Assembly: GCA_963842505.1 (NCBI GenBank)
Contig: CAWJGZ010000001.1
Coordinates: forward strand, 1,736,001-1,800,000
Direction of reading: 5' to 3'
Length of the DNA stretch: 64,000 nt
DNA from: PALSA-129 sp963842505
Lineage (GTDB): Bacteria; Acidobacteriota; Terriglobia; Bryobacterales; Bryobacteraceae
Position numbers and translations under genes: made by a program. Of this stretch, positions 26,032-34,862 are shown in pieces (the stretch's first letter is position 1; each line of letters opens with the position of its first letter). The notes beneath the pieces were generated by a model, which saw nothing but the letters and a program-made list of their open reading frames with translations, ran no database searches and was not told where the DNA came from.

Positions 26032-26730
26032 CTACCCGCCCTTGCGGCTTGAGTACTTGTTCAGCTCCTGCATCACTTTCCCCGCCGCCGCCGGAGGCTT
26101 CGCGCCGCTTCCCAGAATCTGCTTCAAGTTCCACCGCTGGCCGTACAGCGCCTGGTTCTCGTCGATGTCGTTGCGCAGCGTGGCCCCATCCAGCGATACC
26201 CCCGCAAACGCCCCGCGCGAGCGCGACCACGAGAGAATCTCCGCCGTCATCAGCGCGTCGGTCTGCGCCGTGGCGTTGCGTCCCACCGGCCCCGCGGCCG
26301 CCGTCGCCTGCACCCCGATGGTGAATTTGCTGGTCTCCAGGCGCTTCATCCCCCGCTGGTTCATCACCAGCAGGATCACGTCGGTCGCCGCCACTCCAAT
26401 CTGCAAGCCAAAGCTTCCGCCTTCGATCCGCACCGCTGCCGGCGGTCCCCACCCTAGCCCGCTCGCCTGGCGGCACATGGCAAAGCCGCGGCCGTATTTC
26501 GCCCCCACCACGAACGCCGCCTGCTTCAAACCCGGCACCAGGATCACGCACTGCGACTTATTCAACAGATCCTGCGGGATGGCCTTATCGGGGGTTGCCA
26601 TCACTTCGGAAAACAGGCTGGCGGCATCGTCCAGCCTTTCATCGGTCTTGCTTTTTTCGTCCTTCGCGATGAGGGGCACGCATGCCAGTGCCGCCAGTGC
26701 CATCGTCGATGTGATCGTGAGCCAGCGCAT
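26032..26730 (-). CDS. Secreted SYLF-domain (YSC84-like) lipid-binding protein
   Basis: 232 residues with a signal peptide (MRWLTITSTMALAALACVPLIA) and a SYLF domain: DAASLFSEVM, IPQDLLNKSQCVILVPGLKQ, GAKYGRGFAMCR, GPPAAVRIEGGSFGLQIG, ILLVMNQRGM, and the AEILSWSRSRGAFAGVSLDG segment. SYLF domains bind phosphoinositides in eukaryotes; bacterial secreted members are common but their role is unknown. The gene is convergent with smc and unlinked to the ADOP operon by strand alone (64-base gap). Confidence 0.87.
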   Translation of the reverse strand: MRWLTITSTMALAALACVPLIAKDEKSKTDERLDDAASLFSEVMATPDKAIPQDLLNKSQCVILVPGLKQAAFVVGAKYGRGFAMCRQASGLGWGPPAAVRIEGGSFGLQIGVAATDVILLVMNQRGMKRLETSKFTIGVQATAAAGPVGRNATAQTDALMTAEILSWSRSRGAFAGVSLDGATLRNDIDENQALYGQRWNLKQILGSGAKPPAAAGKVMQELNKYSSRKGG

Positions 26731-26794
26731 ACCTCTATCCTATCCCGCGCACCCCTCCGGCACACCATGCGCCGCCATCGATTGGTCTTCTAAG

Positions 26795-29250
26795 CTACTC
26801 GGCGCGCAGCGCCGCCGCCGGATTCAGCCGGCTGGCGCGCCGCATGGGCAGATACGCAGCCACCAGCGTCACCACCAGAAAGAACCACACTACCGCGGCG
26901 TACATCCATGGCGAGCCCTTCACCGCGGTGTTCGAAAGCGAACGCACCGTGCCCCTGGTTCGAGCCCCAGTCCCAACCCGCACGCCAATCCCCCCGCTAC
27001 CCACGCGGTCGTCGTGCCCAGAATGGTCCGCGCGATGGCGCCCCGGCCGGCTCCCAGCGCGATGCGTATCGCAATCTCGCCCGTCCGTTGCGAGACCAGG
27101 CAGGCGATGACGCTGTACATCCCGGCTGCCGCCATCGCCACCGCCAGCAGCGCAAATGCGCCGATCAGGAAGGCATCGAATCGCGGCTCCGCTTCCGAAT
27201 TCGCAATCGCTTCGTCCATAGTCTGCACTCCAAACACCGCCTGCTCGGAGTTGGCGGAGCCAATCGCCGCCTTCACCTGCTTCAGCAACTGCCCTGGTGG
27301 GAGCGGCGAGCGCACCACCAGGTAGGCGTTCGCCCACGAAAGTTGCAGCGACGATAGATAGACCTCCGGCCACGGCGCGGTTTGCAGCCCCCGCGTCCGC
27401 ACGTTGCCGCACATCCCCACAATCGTGATCGGCGTGCCCGGTCCCTCGTCGATCTGCCTGCCCACCACGTCCGCCCCAAATCCAAACCGCCGCGCGTATT
27501 CCTGGTTCACAATCGCCACCGTAACTGTCTGCCCCGCATCGTCTCTCCGAAAAGTGCGTCCGGCCAGAATCGGTATGCCCAGCGTGCGGAAATAATCCGG
27601 GCTCACCAGGTGGTTGTCTCCCATCACGCTCTTGAGCTTGCCGGTTTCGTCCGTCACTCCGACGATTTCCATCGGCCCTCCGCGCGCCGGCCGCAGCGGC
27701 GGCCCCGTCACCGTAGCCGCCGCATCCACTCCCGGAATCGCCGCGATTCGGTCCAGGTAATCCTGAAACACCAGCCCCGCTTGCCGGTCGCCCGCATTCT
27801 GATGCCGCCCGGGCAATTTCAACTGCATCGCCAGCACGTGTTTCGGATCGAATCCCATGGGCGTCGAAATCAGCGTCCACAGATTCTGCGCCACCAGCCC
27901 TGCGCCGCAAAGCAGGAACGTGGAGAGCGCCGCTTCAACCGCAATCATGACGTGACGCCAGCGGTTTCCCTCGCCCGTCGTAGTGCGAACGTTCAGACTC
28001 GGCCCCGGCGTCCAGCGGCTGCCCTTCACCGCCGGAACCGTGGCGAACAGCAGCGCCGAAACCAGCGAGATCCCCAGCGTGAAGCCCACTGCCTGCGCGT
28101 CCAGATGCGCCGAAGCCAGCAGCGGACTGCGCACCGGAAGCCATCGCACCAGGATGCGCGCCATCCACTTGGCCGCCACCAGTCCGGCCGCGCCGCCGCA
28201 GCCTGCCAGCACCAGGCCTTCCAGCAGAAACTGCCGGATCAGCCGCGGCCGGCTGGCGCCCAGCGCCGCGCGAATGGCCACTTCCCGCCCGCGCCGCATG
28301 GCGCGCGCCAGCAGCAGTTGCGCCGCATTCGCGCACGCGATCAACAGCAATACCCCGGCGCCGCCCAGCAGCAGCCACAGCAGCGAGCGCTGCGTCCCCA
28401 CAATTGCGTCGCGCAGCGGCAGCGTTACCAAGACCAGGCTGCCCGGCCTGCCATCGCGCGTGCGATAGGCCCTTGGATGGTCGCGCACAATCGCATTTCC
28501 CACGCTCTGTAGATCGGCCCTGGCTTGCGCCAGCGTGACCCCCGGCCGCAACCGGCCAACCACGCGAACCGGTATGCCGCGGCCGCTGCCACTCGAAGCC
28601 AGGGGCATCCCGGGTTCCAGCGGATAGGCGACGTAGATGTCCACCGGCTCCGCAATCCGCAGCGTCGGATAATCGAAATGAAAACTCGCCGGCAGCACGC
28701 CCACTACTTCCGCCGGTTGCCCATCCAGGCGCAGCGTGCGCCCTACAATCCCCGGGTCCGCGCCCATTCTCGACCGCCAGAATGCGTCCGTGAGGATCAC
28801 CGTAGGTGCGCGCCCCGGCTGGTTGTCTTCCCCCAGAAACGTCCTGCCGCGTGACGGATCTACGCCCAGCAGCGCAAGGAACGATGCCGTCACGCGTGCG
28901 GCGAAAACCCGCGCCGGCTCGCCGTTGCCCGTGAGTTGCATGTCCAGGTGCTCGGCAAACGCCACCTGTTCGAGCGTCCGCGTTCGCTCGCGAATTTCGA
29001 CAAACTCGGCAACGCTTGGGATCCAGCCCGTGCCTTCCATAATCGTCACCAGCCGCCCGGCGTCGCGGTACGGCAGCGGGTCCAGAAACGCGGCCTTCAG
29101 CAGTGTGAAGATCGCCGCGTTGCCGCCGATCCCCAGCGCCAGCACCAGCACGATCAACCCGGAGATCCAAGCGTCCCGCCATAGCAGCATCACGCCATGC
29201 CGCAAATCCCGCAGACAGGAGGCCAGCCACTCAGGTGTCAGTTGCGCCAT
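26795..29250 (-). CDS. ADOP-type FtsX-like ABC permease, interrupted by a frameshift near the C-terminus
   Basis: An Acidobacterial duplicated orphan permease: N-terminal LRHGVMLLWRDAWISGLIV and ALGIGGNAAIF with the first TM and a MacB-type periplasmic domain, a FtsX domain around residues 270-400 (LIACANAAQLLLARAMRRGRE), a second periplasmic domain and a second FtsX domain (VSQRTGEIAIRIALGAGRG). At about 26957-26964 a missing base breaks the frame after GLGLGL. The last TM and the family-typical YLPMRRASRLNPAAALRAE continue in another frame to the stop at 26795. Adding one base gives 818 residues, the normal size. As written, the protein stops at 26920 and loses the last transmembrane helix. 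These permeases export macrolide-like or lipoprotein substrates in other systems; the substrate here is unknown. Confidence 0.88.
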
Positions 29251-29256
29251 GCGTTT

Positions 29257-29652
29257 CTACTCCACACGCGTCAGCGCCAACATCATCTCGTCCTTGCCCA
29301 GCCGCTTCAGTTCCGCCTTCTTGTCCCCGGTCATCGTCATGGTGAACCGCACGGCCGGCTCGTCGGGGTCGAAACCCGGAGCGCCCACCGCGAACCGCAG
29401 AGTTTTGCCGTCCCACTGTGTCTCCAGCATTTTCCGCTCGTCCTGCCCCACCACCCGTCTCTGTTCCCCTTCATCATGGCGCGTGACATAGAAGATCACG
29501 CTGCCTTCCATCTGCCCCTTGCTCTCGTGGACTGTGATAGTGACTGCCTTCAGCCCATCCATCTCGCCTTCCCACTTGCCCTCGATCGCCGGCTTCTGCA
29601 TCGCGGCAACCAGCGCTCCCATCATCAGATACACAAATAGCATCTTCCTCAT
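29257..29652 (-). CDS. Small secreted hypothetical protein
   Basis: 131 residues with a short hydrophobic N-terminus (MRKMLFVYLMMGALVAAM) suggesting a signal peptide, then alternating strands (IEGKWEGEMDGLKAVTITV, GSVIFYVTR, LRFAVGAPGF) typical of a small beta-barrel or lipocalin-like fold. The family is not recognised. Its stop is six bases from the ADOP start, so the two are co-transcribed and may act together. Confidence 0.65.
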   Translation of the reverse strand: MRKMLFVYLMMGALVAAMQKPAIEGKWEGEMDGLKAVTITVHESKGQMEGSVIFYVTRHDEGEQRRVVGQDERKMLETQWDGKTLRFAVGAPGFDPDEPAVRFTMTMTGDKKAELKRLGKDEMMLALTRVE

Positions 29653-29697
29653 TTTTCTCTTCCCTCCGCGTCTCGGCGTTTAATCAGCCCGCCGCCC

Positions 29698-30573
29698 CTA
29701 CTGCGTCTTTACCCCGCCCAGCGAGGCTGTTCCCAGCATGCCTCCCAGCCCCATCGTCTCGACCGCCGTCGAAGGCACAATCACCATGGCGCCCTTCTCC
29801 TTGATCGCCTCGTACAGCATGTTCATGGCGCGCAGATGCATGGCCACCGGATTGTGCTGGTACGTGACCGCCGCCTGCCCGAACTTCTCCGCGATTTCGG
29901 TTTCCGCCGTGCCCGGAATGATCCGCGCCCGCCGCTCGCGTTCCGCCTGCGCCTCCCGCGACATCGCGTCCTGCAACGCCGGCGGGATCTGCACGTCGCG
30001 AATCTCCACCGATTGCACCGTGATCCCCCACGCCGTCGTCTTCTCGTCCAGGATGCGCTGCAATTCCTGCCCCAGCATCTCGCGCTCCGCCACCATCTGG
30101 TGCAATTCGTGCCGCCCGATGGATTCCCGCAGCGCCGTCTGCGCGCTCAACGTGATCGCCTGCGTGAAGTCCTGCACCTCCAGAATCGATTTCTCCGCGT
30201 TCCACACCATCCAGAACACGATCGCGTCCACGTTCACCGGCACCGTGTCGCGCGTCAGCGTCGATTCCGCCGACACGTTCGATACCCGCACCCGCTGGTC
30301 CACGTAGCGGCTCAGCTTGTCCACAATCGGAATCATGTGGAACAAACCAGGCCCGCGCAGCCCCACGAAGCGCCCGAACCGCAGCACCGCCACCTTCTCC
30401 CACTGGTCCGCTACCCGAATCGAAAACAGAAAGTACAGCCCCACTAGCGCTCCCGCCGCCGCTGCCGTCCGGCTGCCCGTCGCCGCCATGGCGCCGCCGC
30501 CCGCCGCCAGCCAAATCACGAACAATGCCACACCCACGTTGCTCAACCGTAATTGCTTTTGATCCGGCCACAT
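29698..30573 (-). CDS. SPFH/Band-7 slipin-type membrane protein
   Basis: 291 residues: two N-terminal hydrophobic segments and an SPFH domain with EKVAVLRFGRFVGLRGPGLFHMIP, RVRVSNVSAESTLTRDTVPVNVDAIVFW-type strands, GRHELHQMVAEREMLGQELQ, and WGITVQSVEIRDVQIPPALQDAMSR. This is the stomatin/slipin group, which forms membrane scaffolds. It follows the GntR gene by four bases in the same operon. A partner NfeD protein, usual for some slipins, is absent. Confidence 0.9.
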   Translation of the reverse strand: MWPDQKQLRLSNVGVALFVIWLAAGGGAMAATGSRTAAAAGALVGLYFLFSIRVADQWEKVAVLRFGRFVGLRGPGLFHMIPIVDKLSRYVDQRVRVSNVSAESTLTRDTVPVNVDAIVFWMVWNAEKSILEVQDFTQAITLSAQTALRESIGRHELHQMVAEREMLGQELQRILDEKTTAWGITVQSVEIRDVQIPPALQDAMSREAQAERERRARIIPGTAETEIAEKFGQAAVTYQHNPVAMHLRAMNMLYEAIKEKGAMVIVPSTAVETMGLGGMLGTASLGGVKTQ

Positions 30574-30577
30574 AGCT

Positions 30578-31000
30578 TTATCTCCTGTTCTTCTGCGCTT
30601 CGTTCTGACGATCCTGCAGTTGCTCCACCAGGTCCCCTATGCTGAATCCGGCCGCTCCCGCCCGAGACACAAATTCGCCCACAAGCTGGCCGAGTTGCCG
30701 CTGCCGCTCCAGGTCGTCGCGCTTCACTTTCTGCTGGCTGATGAAGGTGCCGGTGCCCTGCTGCGTCTCCAGCACGCCGCGGATTTCCAGCTCGCGATAG
30801 GCCCGCACCACCGTGTTCGGATTGATTTCCAGATCCACCGCCACCTGCCGCACGGTCGGAAGCTGATGGCCGCTGGCCAGCCTGCCGGTCGCCATGCCTC
30901 CCATCACCTGGTCGATGATTTGCCGGTAGACCGGAACGCCGCTTTCGGGATCCAGCCGGAACGCGAAGCTTTTTCGCCCGTTGACTTGCGTGTTGCTCAT
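30578..31000 (-). CDS. GntR-family transcriptional regulator, YtrA subfamily
   Basis: 140 residues: a GntR winged helix with GVPVYRQIIDQV, LPTVRQVAVDLEINPNTVVR and AYRELEIRGVLETQQGTGTFIS, followed by a short helical C-terminal dimerisation tail (about 45 residues), the YtrA hallmark. YtrA-type regulators usually repress their own operon and neighbouring membrane genes. It precedes the slipin gene by four bases. The promoter and a matching palindrome lie just upstream, consistent with autorepression. Confidence 0.88.
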   Translation of the reverse strand: MSNTQVNGRKSFAFRLDPESGVPVYRQIIDQVMGGMATGRLASGHQLPTVRQVAVDLEINPNTVVRAYRELEIRGVLETQQGTGTFISQQKVKRDDLERQRQLGQLVGEFVSRAGAAGFSIGDLVEQLQDRQNEAQKNRR

Positions 31001-31009
31001 CTAAAAGAT

Positions 31010-31037
31010 AATGTACTAATTGACTAACACATGTCAA
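31010..31037 (-). promoter_or_regulatory. Promoter of the GntR-slipin operon
   Basis: A consensus TTGACA (31032-31037, minus strand) with a 16-base spacer to TACATT (31010-31015), about 10 bases before the start codon. Confidence 0.55.
31012..31031. promoter_or_regulatory. Candidate GntR (YtrA-type) operator
   Basis: TGTACTA-ATTGAC-TAACACA forms an inverted repeat of the TGTnnTA half-site. It fills the space between the -35 and -10 of the operon, so a dimer bound here would block RNA polymerase. Confidence 0.5.
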
Positions 31038-31107
31038 GAGTTTTTTCGAGCCTTCGTGTCAAATCCTCGTCTCCGCGTTCCCACGCCCCGTTCCGCCCTG
31101 ACACGCA

Positions 31108-31142
31108 GTGGGACAGGCCATCGTCTTTTGTGGCCTGTCAAT
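31108..31142 (-). repeat. 35-bp hairpin repeat (GACAGGCCA family), copy B
   Basis: The reverse complement of copy A at 12701, differing only in the 6-base loop. It lies between the divergent GntR and SPFH genes. Confidence 0.7.
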
Positions 31143-31255
31143 TCTCCTGACCTGTCACTATCTCGCCCAACGCTCCGGCCGATAGACCACAACACCCGAT
31201 CGTCTGCCCCACCGTGGAACCCCGCGTGCCTGTGCTCGGCCGGGAGAAACCAACC

Positions 31256-32578
31256 GTGCTCACCTTGAAGTACCTTTTCGAAATCGCCGGCCTCGCGCTG
31301 CTTGCCGCGGCCACCGCGATCCTGCTCCAGGATCTCTACCGCCTGTATCGACAGTCGGCCCTGATCCTCAACCATCAGCCGTGTCCCGAACCGGTCCGCC
31401 CGCGCTGGCTGCCCGCGGGCCGCATCGCCACCGTGGCCCTCGCCATTCTGCTCGCCGGGATTGCTATCCAGATTGTCCCCGCCGGCACGGCCGGCGTGCG
31501 CGTCAGCCAGGTCTCCGGGACTCTTCCCGGGACTTTGTATCCCGGCCTGCATCTGGTGGTCCCGCTGGTCCAGCGCATCGAACTCTATGATGTCCGCGAC
31601 CAGATTTTTCTCACCACCATCGGCGAAAAATCGGCCCAGCCGCTCAGAGTGCAGACCAGGGAAGGTCTCTCGGTGGGTCTCGCGGTGGCCGTCCGTTACC
31701 GCATCGATCCGAAGCGCCTGTCGTACGTCAATGCCAATCTGCCCCAGCCGGTCGACAAGCAGTTGGTGCCGCCCGTAGTCTCTACGGCCTTTCGCGATGT
31801 TGCATCCAATTGTCTGGTCCGCGATCTGTTCGCCTCCCGCCGCGAAGAGATCCGCCGCGAAGCCGCCGGTATCATCTCGAGCAAGCTCGCTCCCGACGCC
31901 ATCGTCGTCAAGGAAGTGATGCTGCGCGACATCGATCTTCCCGTCGAATACGCCAAGGGCCTCGAAGGCGTGCTGCTCAAGGAGCAGGAGAACGACCGCC
32001 TGTCCGTCGAAGTGGAAGTCAAAGAGAAAGAGGTGCGCACCGCCGAGCTCGAAGCCGAGGCCGACAAAGCCCGCCAGGTGAAAGCCGCCGAAGCCGAGGC
32101 GCAGGTCACGGTCTTGCAGGCCAAAGCGCAGTCAGACGCCATGCAATACACCCTGCCGCTGAAACAGAAGCAGATCGAGCAGACGCGCCTGGAAGCCGAA
32201 GCCCGCGCGCAGGCCAAGGTGATTGACGGCAAGGCCGAACTGGAGCGCCGCAAGCTCATGAATCAGGCCGACGTGGACCGCGTCCAGGTGATGTCCAAAG
32301 CCGATACCGACGACCTGCGCCTGCAAGCTGGCGTCCTGAAGGAGAGCCCCATCCTGCTGCAGAAGATCATCGCCGACAAGCTCTCCGACAAAGTGCAGAT
32401 CATGATGGTGCCGTCCGACGGCAAATTTTTCTTCGCCAATGACGTAATGCACGGCGTGGTGCCGGCCGCCGCGCCGCCGCCGCCCGCGCCGCTCACGGTT
32501 CCCGCCGTCGCCAGTCCCGACCCCGATCCCGACACCCCGCCGCCCGCGCCACCCAAGCCGGTCCGCCGCCGCCAGTAG
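31256..32578 (+). CDS. SPFH/Band-7 (prohibitin/flotillin-like) membrane protein
   Basis: About 440 residues: two N-terminal TM segments (LFEIAGLALLAAATAILLQ and IATVALAILLAGIAIQIV), an SPFH domain (GTAGVRVSQVSGTLPGTLYPG to VMLRDIDLPVEYAKGLEG), a long coiled coil rich in E, A, K and Q, and a proline-rich tail. Start GTG 31256 has GGGAG 9 bases upstream; a GTG 42 bases earlier is the alternative. It is divergent from GntR and the other SPFH gene, so both scaffold proteins may be controlled by the same regulator. Confidence 0.85.
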   Translation: MLTLKYLFEIAGLALLAAATAILLQDLYRLYRQSALILNHQPCPEPVRPRWLPAGRIATVALAILLAGIAIQIVPAGTAGVRVSQVSGTLPGTLYPGLHLVVPLVQRIELYDVRDQIFLTTIGEKSAQPLRVQTREGLSVGLAVAVRYRIDPKRLSYVNANLPQPVDKQLVPPVVSTAFRDVASNCLVRDLFASRREEIRREAAGIISSKLAPDAIVVKEVMLRDIDLPVEYAKGLEGVLLKEQENDRLSVEVEVKEKEVRTAELEAEADKARQVKAAEAEAQVTVLQAKAQSDAMQYTLPLKQKQIEQTRLEAEARAQAKVIDGKAELERRKLMNQADVDRVQVMSKADTDDLRLQAGVLKESPILLQKIIADKLSDKVQIMMVPSDGKFFFANDVMHGVVPAAAPPPPAPLTVPAVASPDPDPDTPPPAPPKPVRRRQ

Positions 32579-32587
32579 GCTACCCGG

Positions 32588-32637
32588 CTCGTGGAGCTGG
32601 CCTCCGGCCCGCAACGCCGGCTTTCCAGCCGGCGCCC
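32588..32637 (+). repeat. Dispersed double-hairpin repeat, copy 6
   Basis: Starts 10 bases after the SPFH stop: CTCGTGGAGCTGGCC TCCGG, then GCCCGCAACG and the second hairpin CCGGCTTTCCAGCCGG, identical to that of copy 3. Confidence 0.75.
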
Positions 32638-32833
32638 CGCCCTTTCAACCCTGTTTCCATGGGCGGCGATCGCGCACTGATTGGCCGAGCCTCGGTTCCC
32701 GGATCTCGCTCATCCATGTGGTCATCCGGCTGGGCATTGGGGTATGTTGGTGGAAGCTGATTGGCTTGTGGTAAGGTAAACGCCCAAGCCCGAAAATGCG
32801 TCTCTAACTATTACCACCAATTGCGGACATCCC

Positions 32834-33988
32834 ATGGGCGAGTACGACTCTGAAGAACTTTCCAAAATCGTAGCTGAGCTGAACCGCGCCGCGCCTAGCC
32901 AAAAACGGGCCCCCGCGGGCTGGCCTCAAACCACGCCGACGCTCGACAAGTTGCTCGCCACGGCGGCCACGCGCAACGCTTCTGATATCCTGCTGGTGGC
33001 CGGCGCGCCCGCCATGTTGCGCGTCACCGGCAACCTGACACCGGCCTCGGGGCCGCCGCTCGATGCCGAGGAAGTGCGCAGCCTGGTCGCGCCGCTGCTC
33101 GAACCGGCCCAGCTCGACGAACTGCAACGCCTCAAGTCGATCGATTTCGGTTTCCTCCGCGACGGCATCGGCCGCTTTCGCGTCAACGTGCATCACCAGC
33201 GCGGCACACTGGCGGCCTGCATCCGCCTCCTGCCTTCCAAAATTCCCTCGCTCGAATCTCTGCACCTGCCGTCTTCTCTCGCCAAGCTCGCCGAGCGCCG
33301 CCAGGGAATGGTCCTGCTCACCGGGCCCACCGGCTGCGGCAAGTCTTCCACGCTGGCCGCGCTCATCGATATCGTCAATACCCGCCGTGCCGCCCACGTC
33401 GTCACCATCGAAGATCCCGTGGAATACCAGCACGCCAACCGCAGCGCCGTCATCGAGCAGATCGAAGTCGGCCGCGATACGCCGGATTTCGCCGTCACTC
33501 TGCGCAGCATCATGCGGCAATCCCCGGACGTCATTCTGGTGGGCGAAATGCGCGACGCCGAAACCATCTCCACCGCGCTCACCGCCGCCGAGACCGGCCA
33601 CCTGGTTCTTTCCACGCTCCACACCAACGATACCGTCCAGTCCGTCTCCCGCATCCTGGACACATTTCCCACTTCCAACCAGCCGCAAATCCGCCAGCAG
33701 TTGTCGCTGGCTCTGCTCGCCATCGTCGCCCAGCAGCTCGTTCCCGGCCTCGATGGCGTGGTGCGCTGGCCCGCCACCGAAATCATGCTTGCTACCGACG
33801 CCGTTCGCGCCCTCATCCGCAAAGGTGACGACCATCAGCTCCGCTCGCAGGTTTCGGTCGGCAAGTCCGAGGGCATGATGACCATGGAGCAGTCGCTCGC
33901 CGAGCTGGTCCGCGCCAACCGCATCACGCGCGACACCGCCTGCGCGCATTGCTACCGCCCCGACGATCTCCAGAGATATTTAGGGTAG
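32834..33988 (+). CDS. pilT: Type IV pilus retraction ATPase PilT/PilU
   Basis: 384 residues of the PilT family: an N-terminal PAS-like domain (LATAATRNASDILLVAGAPA), the Walker A GPTGCGKSS near residue 164, the Asp box (VVTIEDPVEY), Walker B (VILVGEMRDAET) and the His box (TGHLVLSTLHTNDTVQSVSR). The C-terminal AIRNLIRE motif of classical PilT is changed to AVRALIRKGD, so it could be a PilU-like paralogue. It powers depolymerisation of type IV pili. No other pil gene is in the window, and the Tad-type genes at 18-21 kb use different motors. Confidence 0.88.
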   Translation: MGEYDSEELSKIVAELNRAAPSQKRAPAGWPQTTPTLDKLLATAATRNASDILLVAGAPAMLRVTGNLTPASGPPLDAEEVRSLVAPLLEPAQLDELQRLKSIDFGFLRDGIGRFRVNVHHQRGTLAACIRLLPSKIPSLESLHLPSSLAKLAERRQGMVLLTGPTGCGKSSTLAALIDIVNTRRAAHVVTIEDPVEYQHANRSAVIEQIEVGRDTPDFAVTLRSIMRQSPDVILVGEMRDAETISTALTAAETGHLVLSTLHTNDTVQSVSRILDTFPTSNQPQIRQQLSLALLAIVAQQLVPGLDGVVRWPATEIMLATDAVRALIRKGDDHQLRSQVSVGKSEGMMTMEQSLAELVRANRITRDTACAHCYRPDDLQRYLG

Positions 33989-34072
33989 GGAACTGCAAGC
34001 TGCCAGCGCGCGCCGCCGCGATTCCCAATTTGCCTCGCCTGGCCGCGGCGCTTCATGCTGGTCAGGCCATTT

Positions 34073-34742
34073 TCACCGCGCCAGCTTACAAGCCAGTGTG
34101 AGCCCGTCCCCCATCGTGGCCATCGCCAGCGTCACGCGATCGTCCTGGTGAAGCTTGCGGTTGAAAGCGCGCATGGTTTCTGTGTCCGCGTCCTGCTGCC
34201 GGGGGTCCGCCACTTTTCCCTTCCACAGGACGTTGTCCACGGCGACCAAGCCGCCCGGTCGCAGCAGCTTAAGCGCCCGCTCGTAGTAATTCGGGTAGTT
34301 TGGTTTGTCCGCGTCGATGAACGCGAAATCGAAGCTTCCCGCCTGGCCGCCCGCAATCAGCGCATCCAGCGTCTCCAGCGCCGGCGCCAGCCGCAAATCG
34401 ATCCGGCTCTCGACACCCGCTGCCCGCCACGTGTCGCGCGCTATCGCCGTGAATTCCTCGCTCACGTCGCAAGCCACCACCTTGCCGTCCGCGGGCAGCG
34501 CCAGCGCCACCCAGGTGGAGCTGTAGCCCATGAAGACGCCCACTTCGAGCGTCTTGCGCGCACCCATCAGCCGGACCAGCAGATGAAGCAACTGGCCCTG
34601 TTCGGGCGCAATCTGACAGGACGCCTGCGGATGGTTCTCGGTTCTCTTCCCGCAGGCGCCGTAGCGCCTCGGGCTCGTGCAGTGTGACCTCGCGGACGTA
34701 TGCCGCCAGCCGGTCCGTCATGGGGGTGTAGTTTCTGGACAT
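34073..34742 (-). pseudogene. O-methyltransferase (family 3), frame broken by a 7-bp tandem duplication
   Basis: The N-terminus MSRNYTPMTDRLAAYVREVT (34742) is followed by LHEPEALRRLREEN in one frame. The rest, HPQASCQIAPEQGQLLHLLV onward, is in another frame: LEVGVFMGYSS (SAM motif), FIDADK and DNVLWKG (metal and SAM contacts). Between them GAGAACC occurs twice in tandem (34633-34646); removing one copy restores an unbroken 220-residue protein typical of SAM-dependent catechol or caffeoyl-CoA O-methyltransferases. The duplication sits in the loop of a 9-bp inverted repeat (34622-34630 and 34650-34658), a setting prone to replication slippage. As written, only the fragment from an internal start would be made. 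Confidence 0.87.
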
Positions 34743-34766
34743 GCGGAATCCAATTCTACCCCAGGA

Positions 34767-34800
34767 TGCCGCACAGAACCGCGAGCGTGAGCGAGCAGCC
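34767..34800 (+). repeat. Short relative of the 60-bp repeat
   Basis: GCACAGAACCGCGAGCGTGA followed by GCGAGCAGCC aligns with the core of the repeats at 21012 and 21208. It lies between the broken methyltransferase gene and adk. Confidence 0.55.
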
Positions 34801-34862
34801 CACTCCGCAGCCAGGAACTGGCCGCTGTCCACTCTGGTGTCGCGCGCCCCTCTGCTCTCCAG

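Noticed and set aside
26950..26975. GGTTCGAGCCCCAG resembles a tRNA T-loop
   Set aside because: No acceptor, D or anticodon stems around it; it lies in the ADOP coding sequence, at the frameshift.
748..32637. The six double-hairpin copies as a CRISPR array
   Set aside because: Copies are several kilobases apart with genes between them; there are no regular spacers and no cas genes.
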